Shown one piece after another: positions 7,172-15,444 of a DNA stretch of 32,236 nt. The DNA comes from JAJYTI01 sp035302145. Lineage in GTDB: Bacteria; Bacteroidota; Bacteroidia; Flavobacteriales; Flavobacteriaceae. The stretch is from assembly GCA_035302145.1 (NCBI GenBank), contig DATGSX010000040.1:1-32236 (forward strand), read 5' to 3'. Below the pieces are notes generated by a model, which did not search any database, had not been told where the DNA came from, and saw nothing but the letters and a program-made list of their open reading frames with translations. How positions within the stretch are numbered: the first letter of the stretch is position 1; every line of letters begins with the position of its first letter. The position numbers were made by a program, and so were the translations under genes.

Positions 7172-9073
7172 TTATAGAGTTTCTTCCAACCAATTAAAGA
7201 ATTCACGCTGCCAAACTAAGGCATTTTGTGGGTTCAACACCCAGTGGTTTTCTTCAGGGAATAGAACAAACTTACTCTTTATACCAAGTAGTTGTGCTGC
7301 TTGGAAAGCTTGCTGCCCTTGTTCAATAGGCACCCTATAATCCTTTGCTCCTTGTATGATAAGAATCGGAGTGTCCCAATTAGTAACATAATTTATAGGG
7401 TTGAATTCATTGTATGTGCGCTGTGCCACTTCGTTATCTTTTTCCCAGTAAGGCCCGCCCATGTCTTTGTTTACAAAAAACAATTCTTCGGTGGTACCAT
7501 ACATGCTTCGATTATCGAAAAGTCCACAGTGAGAAATAAAACTCTTAAATCGGCCATCGTGATTTCCAGCTAAGTAAAATACAGAATAGCCACCAAAGCT
7601 AGCACCTACAGCGCCAAGTCTATCATTGTCTACATAAGGCTCTTTGGCTACCTCGTCTATTGCATCTAGATAATCGTTCATAGCATGACCACCCCAATCT
7701 CCACTAATAGCTTCGTTCCACTCTACACCATGACCTGGCATTCCTCTACGGTTAGGCGCTACAATAATATAGCCTTGCGACGCCATAAGCTGGAAGTTCC
7801 AACGGAAAGAATAGAACTGTGAAAGAGGAGACTGTGGTCCACCTTGTGCGTATAATAACGTAGGGTATTTCTTATTAGAGTCAAAGTTTGGTGGTAGTAT
7901 TACCCAAACCAACATATCTTTTCCATCTCTAGTTTTTACCATACGCTTTTCTACTGTTGGTAGATCTAAACTGTTATAGAAAGCATCGTTTTCATGTGTA
8001 AGTTGTTCTAGCTTCTTAGTCTTAAAGTCATATCGGTATAACTCGGTAGCTTGATTCATGGAAGTTCTTGTAACTATAAGACCACCGTTATATTCACCTA
8101 CTATACCATTTACATCAAACTGCCCATCGGTTAATTGCTCTATCGATGGCATTTTTCTAGTTCTTCTTGGATAGTCTACTTTAAAAAGTTGAACAGTTCC
8201 GTTTTTTGGAGCTATAAAGTAAATGTCTTTAGCATTTTTAGCCCACATGAACGAGCTAACTGTTTCATCCCAATGTGCCGTAAGATTTTGCTTTACTCCA
8301 TTTTCTAATACCACAATATCATTCTTATCCGCTTCGTAGCCTTCGGTTTTCATTTGTAACCAAGCCATGGCTCCTTTACTACTAAATGCTGGATTGGTGT
8401 CGTAACCCTTATTGTCCTCTGTTATATTGGTAGTGGTTTTCGAAGCTAAATCATATTTATAAATATCGGTGTTGGTACTTGTGGCATATTCGGTGCCTTC
8501 GAGTTTCTTAGAAACATAATAAACCGATTTTCCATTTGGTCCCCATACATAATCTTCTCCACCTCCAAATGGTTCTTGTGGTGTGTAGTAAGGCTTACCT
8601 TCTAATAAGTCTATTTCCTCTCCAGTTGCAACATCTTTTACAAAAACATGCTTATAACTTCCATCATTCCAAGTATCCCAATGACGGTAATCTAATGCTT
8701 CGTATATATATACTTCCGACTTTTCTAAGTCTTTGTATAGATCTTTTCCTAAAACATCGTTTACGTGAACACTTTTATGAAATAACTCGTGCTTTCCATC
8801 TGGTGATAGTTTGCTGTTGCGAATTAGCTGATCGTAATCCTCAATTTTCTTTGGAGTACCTCCTTTAATTGGTATAACAAAAAGTTCACTGTCAAAGCTG
8901 TTTTCTTCGATATTCGGTGTGGTTACTTTATACACCACTTCATCGCCTTTGTCTGTTATCCCGATTGGACTCACTCTTTTTATTTGCCATAAATCCTCTG
9001 GCGTGAGTGTTTTCTGAGCATACACAAGTCCTGTTCCTATAAGAGCAAGTGCAGCGAAAAGATATTTTCTCAT
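7172..9073 (-). CDS. Secreted S9 family prolyl oligopeptidase-type peptidase
   Basis: This 633-residue protein has a signal peptide (MRKYLFAALALIGTGLVYAQ, cleavage near Ala19) and no lipobox or T9SS C-terminal domain, so it is probably periplasmic. Residues about 30-370 form the WD40-like/PD40 beta-propeller of S9 peptidases. Residues about 380-633 form the alpha/beta-hydrolase domain with the catalytic triad: Ser492 in GASFGGYS, Asp578 in QGAKDYRVP and His610 in EENHW. Such enzymes cleave short peptides, often dipeptides or after Pro/Ala, from peptides taken up by proteolytic flavobacteria. Specificity cannot be read here. It is transcribed alone and ends at a strong hairpin. Confidence 0.93.
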   Translation of the reverse strand: MRKYLFAALALIGTGLVYAQKTLTPEDLWQIKRVSPIGITDKGDEVVYKVTTPNIEENSFDSELFVIPIKGGTPKKIEDYDQLIRNSKLSPDGKHELFHKSVHVNDVLGKDLYKDLEKSEVYIYEALDYRHWDTWNDGSYKHVFVKDVATGEEIDLLEGKPYYTPQEPFGGGEDYVWGPNGKSVYYVSKKLEGTEYATSTNTDIYKYDLASKTTTNITEDNKGYDTNPAFSSKGAMAWLQMKTEGYEADKNDIVVLENGVKQNLTAHWDETVSSFMWAKNAKDIYFIAPKNGTVQLFKVDYPRRTRKMPSIEQLTDGQFDVNGIVGEYNGGLIVTRTSMNQATELYRYDFKTKKLEQLTHENDAFYNSLDLPTVEKRMVKTRDGKDMLVWVILPPNFDSNKKYPTLLYAQGGPQSPLSQFYSFRWNFQLMASQGYIIVAPNRRGMPGHGVEWNEAISGDWGGHAMNDYLDAIDEVAKEPYVDNDRLGAVGASFGGYSVFYLAGNHDGRFKSFISHCGLFDNRSMYGTTEELFFVNKDMGGPYWEKDNEVAQRTYNEFNPINYVTNWDTPILIIQGAKDYRVPIEQGQQAFQAAQLLGIKSKFVLFPEENHWVLNPQNALVWQREFFNWLEETL

Positions 9074-9285
9074 TTTTAATAGATTTTTGTTGCCGTAAAG
9101 TTAAGGATTATTACACCATTCTGCACGTAGATTGGTAATCTAAGAGCTTAATGTAAAGAATGAATAGAAAGGAAAATAAATAGCCATTAATTTTAAATGA
9201 AAAATGCAATATTATTTAATCGTCTAGAATTTTATTAATTTTTAAACTATCTTAACCTGTCAAACTCTAGAAATTGTTGAAGTAA

Positions 9286-11124
9286 ATGGCAAGACGAATA
9301 CCTAGATCTATTACCGATAAAAAAGAGCGAACCTCTATTAAAGACTCCTTCTTGGCTATGAAAGCAGTGCCACGCTTCTTTCGAGAAATTTACCATAGCA
9401 GTCCTAAGCTTTTTATAGTAAATGTCTTAGCTAGGCTTTTAAATGCATTTACTCCTGTAGTTATTCTTTGGGTAGGTAAGCTAATTATCGATGAGATTAT
9501 TCTTCAAGTATCCATAGCCGATAAAGATTTGAGCCTATTGTGGAAGTATGTAATAATAGAATTTTCTATAGTTATCTTATCCGATTTATTAGGTCGTTTA
9601 ATTAATCTGACCGATGGATTAATAGGTGACTTGTATAATAATTCTTCTTCCGAGAAAATTATCCGAAAATCTAGTCAGCTCAGTATGGCACAATTAGAAG
9701 ATCCAGTTTTTTACGATAAATTGGAACGAGCGCGAACACAAACTAGTCAGAGAGTTGGGCTGATGAGCAATGTGTTGGGACAAGCAGAAAATCTTATTTC
9801 TATGATTTCCCTTATCGCAGGTCTAATTTACTTAGCCCCAATTCTCATAATTATTTTAATCTTAAGTATTATCCCATCTTTTATCAACGAAGCGAGATTT
9901 AGTTCTACTCGCTATTCTATAGCAAGAAGTTGGACCAGTGAACGTAGAGAGTTGGACTATCTCCGTTTTATTGGGGCAAACAACCAAACAGCAAAAGAGG
10001 TGAAACTATTTGGACTTACCGACTTTATTGCCGAACGCTTTAAAAGATTATCCGATGACTATTATCAGATAAGTAAAAACCTTTCTATAAAACAGAGTTT
10101 GTATGGCTCTTTGTTCAATATTCTTGGCGTACTTTCTTATTATGGCGCTTACATTTATATCATTTTACGTGTTATAGCAGGAGTTATTAGTATTGGGGAA
10201 CTTACCTTCTTATCGGGTTCTTTTAACCGATTACGCAATAACCTACAAGGATTTTTTTCACGATTTACTCGTATTTCTGAAAGTGCTCTTTATTTGCAGG
10301 ACTATTTTGATTTTTTAGATTTAAAAATTGAACAGACAACGGAAGAGAAAACACCATTGCCAGATAAAATACAAGTAGGTTTTGAATTAAGTAATGTACA
10401 TTTTACCTATCCTGGAAGTAAAGAGAAGGTTTTGAAAGGCGTGAGTTTTAAAATGAAAGCTGGAGAGAAAATGGCGTTTGTTGGTCAGAATGGAGCAGGG
10501 AAAACCACTTTGATCAAACTCATTCTTCGATTTTATGAACCCACGGAGGGGGAAATATTATTGGATGGCATAAATATTAACCAGTTTGATGTAGATGCCT
10601 ATCGCAAACGCTTTGGTGTAATTTTCCAAGACTTTTTTAGATATGAATTTACGGTACGTGAAAATATTGCTGTAGGCAATATAGAGAAAGTGGATGAGGA
10701 TGAGACAATTCATGATGCTGCATCTAAAAGCCTTGCTGACGAAGTTATCGAAGAGATGTACCATGGCTTGGAGCAACAATTAGGAAGACGTTTTACTAAC
10801 GGACAGGAATTAAGCGGTGGACAATGGCAGAAAATTGCACTAGCTAGAGCTTATATGAAAGACGCCGATATTATGATACTGGACGAACCAACTAGTGCGT
10901 TAGATGCCCAAGCAGAATACGATGTATTTGAAAGATTCATCGGTTTGACCGAAGGGAAAACTAGTATAATCATCAGCCATAGATTTAGTACCGTTCGCAT
11001 GGCAGATAGAATTCTTGTATTAGAAGATGGAAAAGTATTGGAATTAGGAACACATCATGAGTTAATGGACCATCCAAATCTCTATGCGAAGCTCTTTAAA
11101 TTACAAGCAGCTGGATATCAGTAG
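9286..11124 (+). CDS. ABC exporter, fused permease and ATPase
   Basis: This 612-residue half-transporter has a transmembrane domain (about 40-320) followed by a nucleotide-binding domain. Motifs seen are Walker A GQNGAGKT (K406), Q-loop VIFQDFFRYEFTVRENI, signature LSGGQ (509-513), Walker B IMILDEP (Glu534) and H-loop SHR (His565). It probably works as a homodimer. The Q-loop region (FFRYEFTVRENIA) resembles the NisT/SpaT-like branch of peptide and lipid exporters more than MsbA, but there is no peptidase domain and no precursor peptide or modification gene nearby, so the cargo is unknown. It is monocistronic as far as spacing shows, with 193 bases to the next gene. Confidence 0.9.
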   Translation: MARRIPRSITDKKERTSIKDSFLAMKAVPRFFREIYHSSPKLFIVNVLARLLNAFTPVVILWVGKLIIDEIILQVSIADKDLSLLWKYVIIEFSIVILSDLLGRLINLTDGLIGDLYNNSSSEKIIRKSSQLSMAQLEDPVFYDKLERARTQTSQRVGLMSNVLGQAENLISMISLIAGLIYLAPILIIILILSIIPSFINEARFSSTRYSIARSWTSERRELDYLRFIGANNQTAKEVKLFGLTDFIAERFKRLSDDYYQISKNLSIKQSLYGSLFNILGVLSYYGAYIYIILRVIAGVISIGELTFLSGSFNRLRNNLQGFFSRFTRISESALYLQDYFDFLDLKIEQTTEEKTPLPDKIQVGFELSNVHFTYPGSKEKVLKGVSFKMKAGEKMAFVGQNGAGKTTLIKLILRFYEPTEGEILLDGININQFDVDAYRKRFGVIFQDFFRYEFTVRENIAVGNIEKVDEDETIHDAASKSLADEVIEEMYHGLEQQLGRRFTNGQELSGGQWQKIALARAYMKDADIMILDEPTSALDAQAEYDVFERFIGLTEGKTSIIISHRFSTVRMADRILVLEDGKVLELGTHHELMDHPNLYAKLFKLQAAGYQ

Positions 11125-11250
11125 TTCTTATTTGAATCTTAGATTAATTGCAAAAAAAGAGGTATTAAAATAAATAAACACTAGTATAAGATTCTACTGA
11201 TAGATATTTCATAATTGAAAAGGAGAGGTTAGAACCAAACTTTATGAATT

Positions 11251-11282
11251 ATAGCCTGTTTTCAGAGCCAAAAAACAGCTAT
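11251..11282 (+). repeat. Hairpin ahead of the antiporter gene
   Basis: ATAGCCTGTTTT (11251-11262) is nearly the reverse complement of AAAAACAGCTAT (11271-11282); one C is bulged and the loop is about 8 bases. The sequence continues TATTTTG. It could be a late terminator for the ABC gene, 126 bases after that gene's stop, or a 5' leader structure or operator for the antiporter, 36 bases before its ATG. Confidence 0.45.
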
Positions 11283-11317
11283 TATTTTGTAATTTGCGCA
11301 CTAAAATAATAAGACAA

Positions 11318-12829
11318 ATGGTTTTAACAGTAGAAAATATTATCTTAATAGGATCTATTCTATTAATAGCTAGTGTTTTAGCTAAGAAAATATCTGTTAG
11401 ACTATCGGTTCCCGCCCTGATTATTTTCTTGGGAGTAGGTATGCTTGCAGGTTCGGATGGAATATTAGGTATTCAATTTGAAAATTATAACACGGCACAA
11501 TTTATAGGAGTAGTCGCATTAAACTTTATTTTGTTTAATGGAGGGCTCTCTACTAGTTGGAAAAGTGTTAAGCCTATATTGTGGCAAGGTGCCATTCTTT
11601 CTACTCTTGGTGTTTTTCTTACCGCGATTACTCTAGGGGCATTTATTTGGTGGCTTTCTGCTTTTTATATCGACGGAGGTTTGAGTATTTACGAAGCCTT
11701 ATTATTAGGAGCAATTGTCTCCTCTACCGACGCAGCTGCAGTTTTCTCCATCTTACGCGCCAAAGGCCTTTCGCTAAAATACCATATCAAACCTACTTTA
11801 GAGTTAGAAAGTGGTAGTAACGACCCGATGGCTTATTTTTTAACCATTGCTTTTATAGGTTTTGTGCAAAATCCAGATCAGAGTCTATGGACTATCATTC
11901 CATTTTTCTTTCAACAAATTGGAGTAGGTGCAGTATGTGGGCTTTTATTTGCTTGGTTAGCCAAAAAACTCATCAATGTTTTAAACCTTGGGTTTGGAGG
12001 TATTTATCCAGTTCTCACCATTGGCGTCATGTTTTTTGTATTCTCAGGAACAGAGGCTATTGGAGGTAATGGCTTCTTGGCGGTTTACCTTGCTGGATTA
12101 TATTTAGGAAATCAAAACTTGGTAAACAAACGAACCATTACCAGTATGTTCGATGGTTTAGCTTGGCTCATGCAGATTGTACTGTTTATAACCTTAGGCC
12201 TATTGGTAAATCCATCGGGATTAATTCCAATTGCTGTTTTCGGATTGTTGATTTCAGCTTTCTTAATTATCGCCGCTCGACCTATCAGTGTTTTTATCAG
12301 CTTAATTCCGTTTAAAATGCCTATCCAAAAAAGAATTTATGTTTCGTGGGTGGGATTACGTGGGGCTGTACCTATTGTATTTGCAACCTATCCGTTAATG
12401 GCAGGTTTAGATCACGCACTAGTGTTTTTTAATGTGGTGTTTTTCGTTTCCCTAACTTCAGTTTTATTGCAAGGAAGTACAATTCCTGTTGTTGCTAGAT
12501 GGTTGGGTATGTCTATTCCAGTAGAAGACAAAACTAAATCTCCTGTGGATATTCTTTTGTCTGATGGAGCTAACTCTTTTTTACGAGAAATCGTAGTTCC
12601 TGAAGGAAATATAGCGGTCGGAAAACAAATAATGGAACTTGGATTTCCAGAGAAAGGAATTATTGCCATGATTTCGAGAGACAATGTTTTTATAACCCCA
12701 AAAGGAACAACAAAAATCCAGCCTGACGATATGTTGATAGTGTTGTATGAAAACGATGTTATTCTTGATGAGATATATAATTTACTGAAATTAGATAGGC
12801 AATTAGAAGAAGAGAAAGAGCATATGTAA
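11318..12829 (+). CDS. K+(Na+)/H+ antiporter, CPA1 type, with RCK_C domain
   Basis: This 503-residue inner-membrane protein has about 12-13 hydrophobic segments over residues 1-400, followed by a cytoplasmic RCK_C (TrkA-C) domain at about 410-490 (REIVVPEGNIAVGKQIMELG, then IQPDDMLIVLY). This matches the NhaP2/CvrA potassium/proton antiporter group. Conserved transport-core sequences include ALLLGAIVSSTDAAAVFSIL and ELESGSNDPMAY, which hold the ion-binding acidic residues. The RCK_C domain is expected to gate transport by nucleotide or ion binding. The ATG at 11318 is preferred over the upstream TTG at 11294, which adds only eight polar residues. It may serve K+ or pH homeostasis; the ion cannot be determined from sequence alone. 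Confidence 0.92.
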   Translation: MVLTVENIILIGSILLIASVLAKKISVRLSVPALIIFLGVGMLAGSDGILGIQFENYNTAQFIGVVALNFILFNGGLSTSWKSVKPILWQGAILSTLGVFLTAITLGAFIWWLSAFYIDGGLSIYEALLLGAIVSSTDAAAVFSILRAKGLSLKYHIKPTLELESGSNDPMAYFLTIAFIGFVQNPDQSLWTIIPFFFQQIGVGAVCGLLFAWLAKKLINVLNLGFGGIYPVLTIGVMFFVFSGTEAIGGNGFLAVYLAGLYLGNQNLVNKRTITSMFDGLAWLMQIVLFITLGLLVNPSGLIPIAVFGLLISAFLIIAARPISVFISLIPFKMPIQKRIYVSWVGLRGAVPIVFATYPLMAGLDHALVFFNVVFFVSLTSVLLQGSTIPVVARWLGMSIPVEDKTKSPVDILLSDGANSFLREIVVPEGNIAVGKQIMELGFPEKGIIAMISRDNVFITPKGTTKIQPDDMLIVLYENDVILDEIYNLLKLDRQLEEEKEHM

Positions 12830-13019
12830 ATGCTCATAATATTTCGAAATTAATAGTAGCTGAAAAATGAGATTTTTATGAGAGAATAATATGTTTAACA
12901 TTTTTTCACTACATTTAACAAGTGTGTTTGTGGAGTGTTATGAATTATTAAAGGATTTTTTAGGGAAGTGACTTGTATGTTGACATTTATTTACGATATT
13001 AAATCAGATCTTATAGTTT

Positions 13020-14000
13020 ATGTTTATAAAGCTGCTTAAAAATATCATTTCCAGGATTTACAACAATAGGGTTCTTGTTATTTTTATTGTACTTTTATCG
13101 TACTTAGGTATTCTTTTATTTGACTTTAGATTACCAATAGCAGTGTTATTTGGCCCGATCTTATTGTTTGTTATCTCAAGTAGAAGAATAAATTTCTCTA
13201 GGTTTCTACTTCATTTTACTCCATTCCTCATTTTCTTATTCTATAAACTGTACTTGGTTTACCTAATAGCCTCTTTTAAAGAATATGAGAACATTTATTA
13301 CATTCTTTATGACAGTGTCTCGGTCCTGTCTATTTTTGCATACATGTACTATATTATTGGTACTAAACGCACACAAGGTTTTTCTTGGTTCAAAAAGTTC
13401 TATATTCGTCAGTTATATTTTTCTTACATAATTATGATGGGTATTTTCATAGTGTTGTTGTATAGGCGAATAGTTACACCAGAAGAAAGTATAACGGGGG
13501 TACTTAGTACCATTTTGGCAGTATTGGTTTTAATGCTCATAGTTTCTTTGATATATGTGGTGATAAATAATCTAGAGAGAAATAAATTGCGTTTACATAA
13601 GAATGATCTGTTAGCTAATAGGCAAGCTCGCTATGGTTTAGAAACTCAAGATTTAGAAAAATATGCACAAAAGATCAAAGAGTTTTTTTCCACTTCAGAT
13701 ATTTATTTGGATGTAAATTTTAATTTAGACAGGTTGTCTTCTCATTTGCAAATCCCAAAGCACCATCTATCGGTTTGTATTAACAATTATTTTGGCAAGA
13801 ATTTCTATACTCTATTAGCTAGTTATCGAATTAAAGAAGCTATTAAGTTAGCTCAAAATAACTCCATTTATACTTGGGAGGCTATAGCCTTTGAATGTGG
13901 CTATAGTTCAAGAAGCACATTCAATAAACATTTTAAAGAAATTACAGGCTGCCTTCCTTCTGAGTTTTCAAAGGAATCCTCATCAAGATTATATATATAA
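13020..14000 (+). CDS. Membrane-embedded AraC-type transcription regulator (first of pair)
   Basis: This 326-residue protein has about six hydrophobic segments in residues 15-190 (for example VLVIFIVLLSYLGILLF and STILAVLVLMLIVSLIYVVI). A linker leads to a C-terminal AraC/XylS DNA-binding domain at about 225-322. The domain shows both helix-turn-helix units: LDRLSSHLQIPKHHLSVCI and the highly conserved FECGYSSRSTFNKHFKEITG. The architecture implies a sensor in the inner membrane that binds DNA directly. Its stop lies 5 bases before the next ATG, so the pair is co-transcribed. With its twin it stands just upstream of the surface-protein locus and in the same direction, making it the obvious candidate regulator of that locus (inference from position). 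Confidence 0.88.
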   Translation: MFIKLLKNIISRIYNNRVLVIFIVLLSYLGILLFDFRLPIAVLFGPILLFVISSRRINFSRFLLHFTPFLIFLFYKLYLVYLIASFKEYENIYYILYDSVSVLSIFAYMYYIIGTKRTQGFSWFKKFYIRQLYFSYIIMMGIFIVLLYRRIVTPEESITGVLSTILAVLVLMLIVSLIYVVINNLERNKLRLHKNDLLANRQARYGLETQDLEKYAQKIKEFFSTSDIYLDVNFNLDRLSSHLQIPKHHLSVCINNYFGKNFYTLLASYRIKEAIKLAQNNSIYTWEAIAFECGYSSRSTFNKHFKEITGCLPSEFSKESSSRLYI

Positions 14001-14005
14001 ATAAC

Positions 14006-15151
14006 ATGGAGATTTTTCCCATAATCATCATTGTAATTTGTACGCTATCCTTATATGTACGTCTTCGATTAACAGAATCTACAAGATTAGATAAAATATT
14101 AAGTTTGGTTACAGGAGTAGTATTATTGCAAACAATCCACATCTACATTGTAAACACATACTTTCCAAACAGTTTGTATTTAGATGCTTTACTGCCCTAT
14201 CGATTACTATATCCACCATTGATTTATTTTACAGTTAAATTATCGAGCCAAAAAGAGAGAGGAGAACTTGAGAAATATATTATATTCCATCTTATACCAA
14301 TATTTATTTTTTTATTAATTTTTGTAATCCTTTCCTTTTCTCAAATTCTAAGAGACTTATATGGTGTGTTTATTTTTAAGATGTTGCTACTTGTAGAGAT
14401 AACATCTATTTTTTTCTATTCTATATGGAGTGTTCTTATTCTTTATAAATCACAAAAAAGCGATAGGCGCCAATCTCGTATGAGAATTGCTATAGAAATT
14501 GCTATTATGCTAATGGTACTTAAAGGAAGTTTTTCTTTAATACGTTTTTTTGAGTTTCTGTATAAGGAAGATATCGTGCTAGATCGGCACGGTCAGTATA
14601 GTTTGATCTTTCTACTATTACTTGCTGTATTGTTGTATGTCATTACTATGGAGAAAGAAATTATAAGTGATAACTCAAAAGTCGTTAGACATAATAAAGA
14701 TCATTCTTATAGCATTCCACCCATAGAAGTTACTAAGAAAGTCGAAAATCATTTGATAGATTCTCACGATAACTCACATGACTCTTTTATTGACCATGCA
14801 GAGGAGGTGAATGTTCTATTGCAAAAGCTTCAGGATTTAACCGATGCGAATTGGTTTTTAAATTCCACTATCGATTTGCAAACTTTAGCCAATGCTACCC
14901 ATACCAGTCCAGCTCTTATTTCAGAGGTTTTAAACCTAAAACTTGGTGTGAATTTTAATACCTATGTAAATAACATACGTATAAAATATGTGGTGGACGC
15001 ATTAAAAGAACAAGTAAAAGACGATCAAATTCTCTCTATTGAAGAACTTTATATTCAAGCGGGATTTAATTCAAAATCTACTTTCAATCGACATTTTAAA
15101 AGAGTAATGGGTCAAACTCCCAGGAAGTTTATTAGTACTATTCGAAATTAA
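14006..15151 (+). CDS. Membrane-embedded AraC-type transcription regulator (second of pair)
   Basis: This 381-residue protein has the same design as its upstream neighbour, with about seven hydrophobic segments in residues 1-220 (MEIFPIIIIVICTLSLYV through SLIFLLLLAVLLYVITME). A roughly 55-residue His/Asp/Ser-rich linker leads to an AraC DNA-binding domain at about 275-378, including TIDLQTLANATHTSPALIS and IQAGFNSKSTFNRHFKRVMG. The two proteins align in the DNA-binding half but have diverged strongly in the membrane half, as expected if they sense different signals or form a heterodimer. It is followed by a terminator-like hairpin and then the surface locus. Confidence 0.88.
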   Translation: MEIFPIIIIVICTLSLYVRLRLTESTRLDKILSLVTGVVLLQTIHIYIVNTYFPNSLYLDALLPYRLLYPPLIYFTVKLSSQKERGELEKYIIFHLIPIFIFLLIFVILSFSQILRDLYGVFIFKMLLLVEITSIFFYSIWSVLILYKSQKSDRRQSRMRIAIEIAIMLMVLKGSFSLIRFFEFLYKEDIVLDRHGQYSLIFLLLLAVLLYVITMEKEIISDNSKVVRHNKDHSYSIPPIEVTKKVENHLIDSHDNSHDSFIDHAEEVNVLLQKLQDLTDANWFLNSTIDLQTLANATHTSPALISEVLNLKLGVNFNTYVNNIRIKYVVDALKEQVKDDQILSIEELYIQAGFNSKSTFNRHFKRVMGQTPRKFISTIRN

Positions 15152-15165
15152 TGGCTAATTTTTTT

Positions 15166-15233
15166 TGACACTTTAAAGATAGCCTTAGGTGTAGTTCCTT
15201 TGTTATTAGTCAGTTATAAGTGTCATTTTTTAT
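15166..15233 (+). terminator. Long-loop terminator after the regulator pair
   Basis: TGACACTT (15166-15173) pairs perfectly with AAGTGTCA (15218-15225), which is followed by TTTTTATTT. The 44-base loop is long for an intrinsic terminator, so this is moderate support. It begins 15 bases after the regulator stop. The rest of the interval to 15444 holds no gene I trust and no promoter matching the full flavobacterial consensus. Confidence 0.5.
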
Positions 15234-15444
15234 TTGAACCTAATAGATTTCTTTTTAAACCTTCGAGTAAGCAATCTGCTACCTCTTTCCTCTTATCTAG
15301 CTCTAATATTGCATTAGTCATACATCTTAAAGTCGCGGTTTTATAACCTAGATTAATGAGTTGTGAGTTTTGAAAAACACTTAACAATTTAAAAATGGGA
15401 AAGTAAAGTGTATGACAATTCATGAAATTTTTAAAGTAAGGCTT

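Noticed and set aside
7083..7340. Plus-strand ORF across the S9 peptidase terminator
   Set aside because: It reads through the hairpin and the antisense of the peptidase C-terminus; there is no start context or domain.
11294..11317. TTG start for the antiporter
   Set aside because: The added residues are polar and precede the first membrane helix; the ATG at 11318 gives the expected N-terminus.
15412..15444. Upstream ATG for the 955-residue protein
   Set aside because: It would put 11 residues ahead of a textbook signal peptide; 15445 is better.
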